From: CAYYYJ01 sp964476045
GTDB lineage: Archaea > Aenigmatarchaeota > Aenigmatarchaeia > QMZP01 > JACQNV01
Assembly (NCBI GenBank): GCA_964476045.1
Contig: CAYYYJ010000033.1
Location: 1 to 8,433 of the forward strand
Direction of reading: 5' to 3'
DNA: 8,433 nucleotides
Shown here: positions 1 to 5,174 of the stretch, in pieces
Position numbering within the stretch: position 1 is the stretch's first letter
Layout of the letters: each line of letters begins with the position of its first letter
Made by a program: the position numbers and the translations under genes
Notes under the pieces: model-generated
What the model was told of the DNA's origin: nothing
Database searches by the model: none
The model's input: the letters and a program-made list of their open reading frames with translations, nothing else

Positions 1-29
1 TTTTTTAGTTCAATGATGTTTTTATTCAT
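1..29 (-). CDS. 5' end of an unidentified gene, cut by the window edge
   Basis: Only the first codons are present, reading MNKNIIELKK from the ATG at 29. The start is supported by a GGAGG at 39-43 on the minus strand, 9 nt upstream. It follows the 72-aa gene on the same strand and is probably the next cistron of the same operon. The reading frame stays open upstream of this ATG to just after the stop codon at 129-131. Translation could therefore start earlier, but only from a rare codon such as the ATT preceded by AGGGGA near 110-120. The product cannot be identified. Confidence 0.4.
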
Positions 30-128
30 ATCGCAACGCCTCCGCAGGCTGCATATAGCTGAATTAACTTTTCCTTTTTCGTATTCAATTAGCCGCCTGA
101 AATCTTCAATTAAATTTCCCCTATTATA

Positions 129-347
129 TTATTTGGCTTTCTGTTTGCAATTTTTCTTTTCACTATGGCCGCAGTTGCCTTCTTTGCCCATAAATATTAC
201 AGCCAAACCCATAGAGACAGGACAAATCAAAAGGGCGAGAAATGAAAGATAAGCAAACTGTGGGAAGAATATCTTTAGCAGTATGAATAACAAAATTGGC
301 GCAAAACACAATGCCATCATCCACTTCTTATCTTTACAACATCTCAT
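129..347 (-). CDS. Small two-TM Cys-rich membrane protein (72 aa, DUF2933-like)
   Basis: The ATG at 347 is chosen because GGAGGG lies 6 nt upstream; a TTG at 353 in the same frame would touch that SD and is unlikely. The protein begins MRCC and has two hydrophobic segments, about residues 11-28 and 34-53. It ends in a soluble Cys/His/Lys-rich tail with C59, H61 and C67. Cysteines are at 3, 4, 14, 42, 59 and 67. Small membrane proteins with a CP motif in the second helix and a Cys/His tail resemble the DUF2933 type often found beside heavy-metal genes; that assignment is from memory and weak. It lies 40 nt downstream of the 16-aa ORF and is probably cotranscribed with it. A role in metal handling is inferred from its Cys content and neighbours only. 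Confidence 0.65.
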   Translation of the reverse strand: MRCCKDKKWMMALCFAPILLFILLKIFFPQFAYLSFLALLICPVSMGLAVIFMGKEGNCGHSEKKNCKQKAK

Positions 348-387
348 GAACAACCCTCCTCTTTGTCAAAACATTTTTTCTGCTAAA

Positions 388-438
388 TCAACAACAACCC
401 CTTTTCTTCTTTACTTTTGTTTTTTTCCCGCCACCCAT
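388..438 (-). CDS. 16-aa basic peptide ending in Cys-Cys
   Basis: The ORF reads MGGGKKTKVKKKRGCC and then TGA. It is preceded by AAGGAGGTG (443-451, minus strand), one of the best SD sequences in the window, 4 nt before the ATG. No other start nearby would use this SD; the downstream 72-aa gene has its own GGAGGG. The peptide has no membrane segment. It is almost entirely Gly/Lys/Arg up to the terminal CC pair, which could bind a metal, be oxidised or be modified. It lies 16 nt after the stop of the His-domain gene at 455-1138. It could instead be a leader whose translation controls the next gene, but the SD strength argues it is translated. I recognise no family. Confidence 0.5.
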   Translation of the reverse strand: MGGGKKTKVKKKRGCC

Positions 439-454
439 ACAACACCTCCTTCAA

Positions 455-1138
455 CTAATGTTTTCCTGCAAAATCTGTAATTGAGTTTAGCTGTTCTGTT
501 AGATTTCCTTTACCATCGGCGATCAGGATCTTGTCAAGATCTTTGAACACATAATTTTTGTAATCTGGGGTCTCTTTCGCATTCACATACATCTTCACAT
601 TATCAGGAAGTTCTAGGCCTAAACTCTCAAAAAATATCCATAAAGGGGCTCCTGTCGCATGCATGTGCAGGACATCGCCTGTTTTTTCAGGAGCAGGCGC
701 GCCTGAATCCACATGCATAAAACTGCTTACTGAAAGCCCTTGTTGCATCCTCGCCATATGGTCTTTTCCAGAAAAATCTGTGGCTTTGCCATCGAGATAA
801 ATTTTCCAGTCAGCATGTATGTGAGCTGAACCTAAAATGCCCATTGTTGATTTCGGATCCATATTGCACTGCATCTGCCCGCTGTCCATGCACATTTCAA
901 CAGGCATCCCGCAGGCATCGCATTTCCCATCGCCGTTTTTATCCATCATTTTAATTGCGAGTTTTTTATCAAAGTCAGAGAAACTCATTCTAGACGTTCT
1001 TGAGTCATCACTTGGATTTTGGATTTGGTACCCTGCCGCCTGAATCTCATTTATTTTGGATTGTGTTGTGATAAATAACCCTGCCGATACCAAGAATAGC
1101 AGCACTATCAGGCTCAAAAGAATTACTGAATTAGCCAT
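455..1138 (-). CDS. Membrane-anchored His/Met-rich domain protein with a Cys/Asp-rich insert (227 aa)
   Basis: An N-terminal signal anchor (about residues 3-24) puts the rest outside the membrane. Residues 66-74 (DKNGDGKCD) resemble an EF-hand or dockerin half-loop, but the usual acidic residue at loop position 12 is absent. C73, C76, C83 and C91 form a metal-site-like cluster around CDACGMP. The C-terminal part (about 104-210) has HIH at 106-108, H127, H142 and HMH at 158-160. It ends in VKMYVNAKETPDYKNY and DKILI, a tail shared with the 215-aa protein at 4053-4700, so the two are divergent paralogs of one His-rich exported domain. Met is abundant near the His residues, which suits copper binding (inference). 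The gene starts 10 nt after the triple-thioredoxin gene, with only a weak AGGT upstream, so translational coupling is likely. Confidence 0.8.
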   Translation of the reverse strand: MANSVILLSLIVLLFLVSAGLFITTQSKINEIQAAGYQIQNPSDDSRTSRMSFSDFDKKLAIKMMDKNGDGKCDACGMPVEMCMDSGQMQCNMDPKSTMGILGSAHIHADWKIYLDGKATDFSGKDHMARMQQGLSVSSFMHVDSGAPAPEKTGDVLHMHATGAPLWIFFESLGLELPDNVKMYVNAKETPDYKNYVFKDLDKILIADGKGNLTEQLNSITDFAGKH

Positions 1139-1148
1139 ATATTTTAAA

Positions 1149-2288
1149 CTACCTTTTAGTCTGGCCTGCCTTAACCGCGACTTCCTGACCTGTTGTCAGG
1201 TCCTTATAGCCCCCAAAAATCTGCGGATTGCGTATGACAAACCAGCCATCGTTCTCCTGTGACCCTACTTGAGCAAACGCAGTTGAAAATCCAGGGTAAT
1301 CAGCAGATTCTCCTGAAAGCAAAAGTGTTGGCGCTTTTTCTATTTTATACTTATTTAGGGTTTCTTTGCCCTCATCAGATGATATGTCAATATTTTTTTC
1401 TTCTGCCACAGTCAATCCAATAACATTGCTTACTATATTTCTCAGGCTAGACACATCATAACAACTCTTGCATGAGCTATCGTTCAAGTAAATTGCTTTA
1501 ACTAATCCCTTTATCTGGCCTGAGGCAACATCTTTGTACGGAGGAGATGGCACTTCTATAGCCAGTAAGCCTTCCTTTTCCTGTATATCAGATGTCTCCA
1601 GAGCCTCCTTAACTGAAGGATATTCAAGTATATTCTTTGATAAAACTACTGCCGGGATTCTCTGTATCCCAAGTTTTTTTATCAGGTCCTGGGCTTCTGA
1701 AGTTTTGTATTCTATTGTTTTTTCTTGGGCTAGGGCGACCCCCTGAGCTTTCAATCCGCTTACTAAAGAGAGGAGTCCTTGGCATTCTTTGCAAGAAGAA
1801 TCTATTATATACCACAGTGAGACTCTCCCTAAAACTTCTTTTGTAGATGGATTCACATAAGGCGGCAATATGTTAGTGTAAACAACGGAATCTTTTCCTG
1901 AGGCAGATTTGGTCTCCCATCCGCTTTTCCAGATATTTTCTATGCTAGGTTTTTTTATCTCGCCAGAGATTATGAGTGTAGGCAGTTTAGTTATCCCCAA
2001 TCTAGAAACCAATTCTTTTCCCTGATCAGAATAAGGATCGACACTCTCTTCTTTTATCACATTAACGTTTTTTGATTTCAAATCGTCCAAAACCTTCTCG
2101 ATATTAAAACAATCAGTGCACGCAGAATCCTTCAATTTTATAACCTGTATATCAGCTGGCCTTGCATCCTCTTTTGCCTTTATTGTATTCGCTGAGATCT
2201 CCTGAGTCTTGCCTGTAAGAAGAACAAGGTTTAAAGCTGAGATTAGGACAATTACTGCAATCAACCCATACAAAATTTTGGGATTCAT
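1149..2288 (-). CDS. Membrane-anchored protein with three tandem thioredoxin-like domains (379 aa)
   Basis: A signal anchor (about residues 5-25) is followed by three repeats of one thioredoxin-like unit. CxxC motifs are at 57-60 (CTDC), 166-169 (CKEC) and 273-276 (CKSC). Each is followed 46-47 residues later by a candidate cis-proline: P103 in LPTLIISGE, P212 in IPAVVLSK and P320 in APTLLLSGE. Unit spacing is about 107-109 residues. All three retain both cysteines and the proline, so none looks dead. The acidic/polar residues around CxxC and the anchor suggest an extracytoplasmic disulfide reductase, isomerase or relay; direction of electron flow cannot be read. GGAG ends 7 nt before the ATG, and the stop of the 53-aa gene overlaps that SD, so the two are tightly coupled. 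No DsbB/VKOR gene is in the window; the CPAC membrane protein upstream is a candidate partner. Confidence 0.85.
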   Translation of the reverse strand: MNPKILYGLIAVIVLISALNLVLLTGKTQEISANTIKAKEDARPADIQVIKLKDSACTDCFNIEKVLDDLKSKNVNVIKEESVDPYSDQGKELVSRLGITKLPTLIISGEIKKPSIENIWKSGWETKSASGKDSVVYTNILPPYVNPSTKEVLGRVSLWYIIDSSCKECQGLLSLVSGLKAQGVALAQEKTIEYKTSEAQDLIKKLGIQRIPAVVLSKNILEYPSVKEALETSDIQEKEGLLAIEVPSPPYKDVASGQIKGLVKAIYLNDSSCKSCYDVSSLRNIVSNVIGLTVAEEKNIDISSDEGKETLNKYKIEKAPTLLLSGESADYPGFSTAFAQVGSQENDGWFVIRNPQIFGGYKDLTTGQEVAVKAGQTKR

Positions 2289-2292
2289 GATT

Positions 2293-2454
2293 TCACTCCA
2301 TTTTCACAGCTTTTTTAGTAATCTCCAAATTACAGCTATTGTTTTTTCTGCACCATTCTTCACATTCCTGGGCTGTATCCTTGTCCCTGTAAAGGAATTC
2401 ACAAATTTCACATTTGTAATATTGGTTATTTTTTGATGTGATTAAATCTACCAT
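2293..2454 (-). CDS. Small Cys-rich zinc-ribbon-like protein (53 aa)
   Basis: The ORF runs from the ATG at 2454 to TGA at 2293-2295. Cysteines are at 15, 18, 31, 35 and 41, in the pattern CEIC...CEEWC...SCN, which looks like a compact zinc-binding domain. There is no signal peptide or membrane segment, so it should be cytoplasmic. From memory, short archaeal proteins with a CExWC-SCNxEI signature are recurrent and uncharacterised; no function is assigned. Its stop overlaps the SD of the triple-thioredoxin gene (4 nt between stop and ATG), which strongly supports it as a real, translationally coupled gene. Its own start has no good SD, only AGGT very close to the ATG, and a terminator-like hairpin lies immediately upstream. 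Confidence 0.75.
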   Translation of the reverse strand: MVDLITSKNNQYYKCEICEFLYRDKDTAQECEEWCRKNNSCNLEITKKAVKME

Positions 2455-2459
2455 AACCT

Positions 2460-2492
2460 AAAAAGTTGAGTTTAAAAAAAATAAAACCCAAC
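2460..2492 (-). terminator. Hairpin plus T-tract terminator or attenuator
   Basis: On the minus strand GTTGGGTTT (2492-2484) pairs with AAACTCAAC (2473-2465), giving 9 pairs including one G-U. The 10-nt loop is T-rich with a run of eight T. TTTTT (2464-2460) follows the stem. It lies just after the 67-aa gene and ends 6 nt before the 53-aa gene. It could terminate or attenuate transcription between the two. The TTTTATTTT stretch could alternatively be a weak TATA-like element about 27 nt before the 53-aa start. Confidence 0.5.
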
Positions 2493-2496
2493 AAAT

Positions 2497-2700
2497 TTAA
2501 CATCCGCCTACCATGCTTGGCAAGTTCTGTAGACTGCCGCCTGCTGACGATCCACTTGTTTTTGCAGGGGATGATACAGATTTTGTTACAACTGCGCCTC
2601 CGCCTGATGTGCCGAGTGCCGCGAGTTGGACTGTCTGCAATCCCACTGTCACCAACAGAGCTGCTATCAGAATGACCAACAGCATACTTTTTTGTTCCAT
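2497..2700 (-). CDS. 67-aa membrane-anchored peptide ending in a single cysteine
   Basis: The protein has one hydrophobic segment (about residues 5-29) and a low-complexity Gly/Ser/Ala linker (30-56). It ends in LQNLPSMVGGC, with its only cysteine as the last residue. An N-terminal anchor would leave this Cys free on a flexible arm outside the cell. It could be a thiol shuttle, metal ligand or attachment point (inference). The LPxxVGGC ending is not a canonical sortase signal. The gene sits 57 nt after the CPAC/CITC membrane protein. An in-frame TAG lies four codons upstream, so the ATG is the first possible start. Its strong SD is 21 nt away, bridged by a hairpin. Codon use matches its neighbours. 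I recognise no named family. Confidence 0.75.
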   Translation of the reverse strand: MEQKSMLLVILIAALLVTVGLQTVQLAALGTSGGGAVVTKSVSSPAKTSGSSAGGSLQNLPSMVGGC

Positions 2701-2729
2701 AGTTAGAACCTACGGTTCCGACACCTCCC
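2701..2729 (-). promoter_or_regulatory. SD separated from its ATG by a 13-nt hairpin
   Basis: GGGAGGTG (2729-2722, minus strand) is a near-perfect SD, but 21 nt separate it from the ATG at 2700, too far for normal initiation. The spacer contains GAACC-GTA-GGTTC (2718-2706), a perfect 5-bp stem with a 3-nt loop. Folding it out leaves 3 + 5 = 8 nt, the optimal spacing. Similar structured spacers are known, for example phage T4 gene 38. The fold is seen in sequence; its use is inferred. Confidence 0.55.
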
Positions 2730-2757
2730 TTACTATTTTACTTTTAACTAAACTAAT

Positions 2758-3993
2758 TTAAAGTCCCATCTCCTGTGCAATCCTTTTCACAGTTGGGCCT
2801 GGATACCACAAAGCATACCATCTTGCCATCTCACCGTATATCTCTTCGTCTGAATACTTGTCTCCATAGTTCTGTATAAACCATTTTGCCATTCCCTGTG
2901 CTGCTTGCGAATGAGCGCATCCACATCTTGTTATAATTGTTGGCTGTTGAGGGGAGCCGCAGCAATAATCACAGGTAAAAGAATTTATTATCCTATTCCA
3001 CCTTTCTGTTTGGGCAGAGTCAAGCTGGATAGACTGTCCATTTCCCCAAAGCTTCTGTGCAGTTAGAGGATCATCAAAACTCACGCCAGTCTCTTGGCCG
3101 TACCAAGGCGTTCCAGAAGGAATTACGTTGTTTACAAGGTCCTGAACAACATCCCCTGTAGACTGTTTGATCTGCGTTTCACTTATTGTTGGCAAAGATT
3201 TCACTATGCTTCTGTAACCAGCTATTCTAGGCTGTTCGCCGGCTGCCACTGGCATCGGTTTGAGCGTTGTCTTGGATCCATAAGTAAAGCCTTCAGACAA
3301 AGTGACAGAAGAACCGCCTGAAGACGCAACTGCAAATCCAGAAGCCCCTATCAAAAACTGGTTTGCTATTACGAGAATTGTGATCACAACTAAAGCTGAG
3401 AGAAATTTGTTGTTGTCTAAAAGGTTATGGCCTGGCGCTGTTGGGCTCGCAGAAACCTTCTTCTCTTTGGTAGGCTTGACTTCGCATGTAATGCATGTCT
3501 TTGTGTAAATGCTATATGAAACCATGTAAAGCGAAACCCATAAGATAAAAAGCCCAATCAGCTGCATAACCCAGACAAAAGAGGAAAGCGCTCCTATCGG
3601 CAGAAATGCTAAAGTGGTGCCGAGAGCGACGAGAGTGATCCCCTGACAAGCAGGGCAAGCTGCAGCTACAAATCCGGCGAACAATGCCCCAACACCGCCG
3701 AGCCTTGCAGACCCTTTAGAAACTTTGACTTTATACCTCAACAATGTCATCAGGGCAGCTGACATCACAGTTATAGCTGAGATGTATATCCAGTCAAGAA
3801 AACCTGCTTCAGACATCCTTGTGAGACCAAAATCAAGTAAAGGGAGCTTCCATAACCCATAAAGAAAAGTGAACAATACTCCAAAAACAATTCCAGCGAG
3901 AACAAACGTTTTCACATTCTGTTTTACGATCCCTGCTGAATTTGAGAAAACTTTCCCAATATCAGCTTCTGTCTTGGTTTTCTTAGAATCCAT
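2758..3993 (-). CDS. Polytopic membrane protein with CxxC pairs and a C-terminal CxxCC/CxCxH domain (411 aa)
   Basis: About five hydrophobic segments are visible, near residues 29-47, 67-86, 101-130, 135-160 and 197-217. The third carries ACPACQG (CPAC at 113-116). CITC at 167-170 follows the fourth. Two CxxC pairs in or beside helices recall transmembrane thiol carriers such as CcdA/DsbD, but there is no clear homology. The C-terminal soluble region (about 290-411) contains C341, C344, C345, C357, C359 and H361, then a helical YSDEEIYGEMARWY stretch. This CxxCC...CGCxH arrangement is reminiscent of the PCYCGC family (PF13798), a tentative link. The start at 3993 has no SD but lies about 35 nt below a GTATTTAA box, giving a leader of about 10 nt. 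It has its own operator-promoter, a near copy of the one shared by the repressor and the 215-aa gene. Confidence 0.8.
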   Translation of the reverse strand: MDSKKTKTEADIGKVFSNSAGIVKQNVKTFVLAGIVFGVLFTFLYGLWKLPLLDFGLTRMSEAGFLDWIYISAITVMSAALMTLLRYKVKVSKGSARLGGVGALFAGFVAAACPACQGITLVALGTTLAFLPIGALSSFVWVMQLIGLFILWVSLYMVSYSIYTKTCITCEVKPTKEKKVSASPTAPGHNLLDNNKFLSALVVITILVIANQFLIGASGFAVASSGGSSVTLSEGFTYGSKTTLKPMPVAAGEQPRIAGYRSIVKSLPTISETQIKQSTGDVVQDLVNNVIPSGTPWYGQETGVSFDDPLTAQKLWGNGQSIQLDSAQTERWNRIINSFTCDYCCGSPQQPTIITRCGCAHSQAAQGMAKWFIQNYGDKYSDEEIYGEMARWYALWYPGPTVKRIAQEMGL

Positions 3994-4024
3994 AAGATAA
4001 TATATCTAAATAGGCTTTAGCTGC

Positions 4025-4054
4025 TTAAATACTTTTACAAGTTTTGCAAAGCTT
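4025..4054 (-). promoter_or_regulatory. Operator-promoter copy A, upstream of the 411-aa membrane protein
   Basis: On the plus strand the block reads TTAAATACTTTTACA, agt, TTTGCAAA, g, CTT. It matches copy B (4731-4760) at 26 of 30 positions. GTATTTAA on the minus strand is the TATA box, about 35 nt upstream of the ATG at 3993. The imperfect dyad TTTACA-N5-TGCAAA (4034-4050) overlaps the position expected for the BRE, so a bound repressor should block TFB/TBP. The block overlaps the stop of the 215-aa gene. The likely ligand is the repressor encoded at 4808-5173 (inference). Confidence 0.7.
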
Positions 4055-4700
4055 AGCCATACTCTATCAAAATCTTGTCGCCATCTGCCATTATATAATT
4101 CTCGAAATCTGCGTTTTCTTGTCCATTCACTGTCATTTTTACTTTCTTCCCCTCTGTGTTGCAAGAATCGAAAATGCAGCCCTTATTGAATTTTTTATTC
4201 CAGACTTGGAAAAAGAAGCCAAGTTTCATGTTGTCTGCTGTTGGATTATTGTTTTCAAGGTGTATTAACCTTGCCCCATCAACAAGTTCATCTTCATGAG
4301 TATGTACAGGTTGGTGTATAGTTGCTCCGAGGCCTATATTCGGTGGTATATTCTGAGCCTGACCATTGATCTTTATAGTAAGCATAGGATGCCAGTGGAT
4401 AGGGCCTGTTGGTATTTTCGATGAAACAGATGTTGCATTCCCACTTGGAGAAGTAAACTGAGTCACACCATACCCAATTGCTATTATCACAGCCAAAAAA
4501 ATGCCGTATTTTAAGAATTTCCCTTGTCTCGCAGATTTCGTTCCAGCTGCTTTTTCGGCCCTTTTTTCCTCTTTCTTCTCCATCCTCTGCAAGACTTTCT
4601 CTGGGATAACTTTGTCTGTAGAATGCTTTGCAGCTGTATGCTGTTCCAGTGCTTTTGGGTTTCCAAACTCGCTTTCACACTTGTCGCATTTAATCCCCAT
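4053..4700 (-). CDS. C2H2 zinc finger / single TM / exported His-rich domain protein (215 aa)
   Basis: Residues 5-26 form a C2H2 finger: C5, C8, H21, H26 with spacing C-x2-C-x12-H-x4-H. A charged Lys/Glu linker (about 34-60) and one TM helix (about 63-80) follow. The exported part (about 95-215) has HWH at 102-104, H129, HTH at 133-135 and H147, plus C175 and C180. It closes with VKMTVNGQENADFENY and DGDKILIEYG, the same tail as the 227-aa protein at 455-1138. With positive-inside topology the finger is cytoplasmic and the His domain outside. It could be a sensor, metal donor or scaffold linking outside metal to a cytoplasmic partner (inference). The gene diverges from the repressor gene. It has no SD; its TATA box is about 34 nt upstream, implying a leader of about 9 nt. 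Confidence 0.85.
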   Translation of the reverse strand: MGIKCDKCESEFGNPKALEQHTAAKHSTDKVIPEKVLQRMEKKEEKRAEKAAGTKSARQGKFLKYGIFLAVIIAIGYGVTQFTSPSGNATSVSSKIPTGPIHWHPMLTIKINGQAQNIPPNIGLGATIHQPVHTHEDELVDGARLIHLENNNPTADNMKLGFFFQVWNKKFNKGCIFDSCNTEGKKVKMTVNGQENADFENYIMADGDKILIEYG

Positions 4701-4730
4701 AAAAATGATATAATTTATTTGTTTTAGGCC

Positions 4731-4766
4731 TTAAATACTTTTACAGTGTTTGCAAAACTTTAAATA
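4731..4766. promoter_or_regulatory. Divergent operator-promoter copy B, between the 215-aa gene and the repressor
   Basis: The plus strand reads TTAAATACTTTTACA, gtg, TTTGCAAA, a, CTT. GTATTTAA on the minus strand is the TATA box for the 215-aa gene. CTTTAAATA (4758-4766) on the plus strand is the TATA box for the repressor gene, with an expected start near 4788 and a leader of about 20 nt. The TTTACA-N5-TGCAAA dyad (4740-4756) lies between the two boxes, so one bound dimer could shut both promoters, giving autoregulation. Confidence 0.72.
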
Positions 4767-4807
4767 AGGTTCCCCCTATATAGAATATTATAACTATTTT
4801 TTCTATT

Positions 4808-5173
4808 ATGGACATTAAGAAAATAGATCTGGAAAAAGAAGCTGTCGGGGTACTCAGCCCAATACAATCACATATTCTCGAACAGCTCTGGAAAAAAGAC
4901 AAACAACGAGTAAGGCAATTGCACAATAACCTTAAGCATAAGGACATAGCTTTAACAAGCATCGCAGTCGACCTTGACAGGCTATACAAAAAGGGTTTCG
5001 TAAGCCGGACAGTTGAGAACGGGCTTGGCGGACCCCATTATATTTATTCTGTGAGCAAAACAAAGGAGGAGTTTCACATGTCTATCCTGGACAACACTGT
5101 AAATAAGCTGATAGAAAAGTTTGGCCCTGTTGCTGTAGATTATTTCAACGAGAGGTTCTCAAAGAGAAAATAA
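4808..5173 (+). CDS. BlaI/MecI/CopY-family winged-helix repressor (121 aa)
   Basis: Residues about 14-85 match the Penicillinase_R winged helix. LSPIQSHILEQLW is the first helix, VRQLHNNL the second, ALTSIAVDLDRLYKKGFV the recognition helix, and the wing ends at GGPHYIYS. The C-terminal part (86-121) is the expected dimerisation helix region. Length is typical of BlaI (about 120-130 aa). It contains no cysteine and none of the CxC motifs used by CopY for copper, so it is unlikely to sense metal directly. BlaI-type repressors are normally inactivated by a membrane metalloprotease, and exactly such a gene starts 1 nt after its stop. It probably represses itself and both minus-strand promoters carrying the shared operator. 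The ATG has no SD and a leader of about 20 nt. Confidence 0.88.
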   Translation: MDIKKIDLEKEAVGVLSPIQSHILEQLWKKDKQRVRQLHNNLKHKDIALTSIAVDLDRLYKKGFVSRTVENGLGGPHYIYSVSKTKEEFHMSILDNTVNKLIEKFGPVAVDYFNERFSKRK

Positions 5174-5174
5174 T

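Noticed and set aside
13..252. Plus-strand open frame of 79 codons
   Set aside because: It lies opposite the SD-supported 72-aa gene and the left-edge gene, has no promoter or SD, and its composition is that of an antisense shadow.
2497..2520. Sortase-type sorting signal at the C-terminus of the 67-aa protein
   Set aside because: LPSMVGGC lacks the LPxTG core and is not followed by a hydrophobic segment and basic tail.
4808..5173. Repressor as a CopY-type direct copper sensor
   Set aside because: The protein contains no cysteine, so the CopY CxC metal site is absent; the protease-dependent route fits better.
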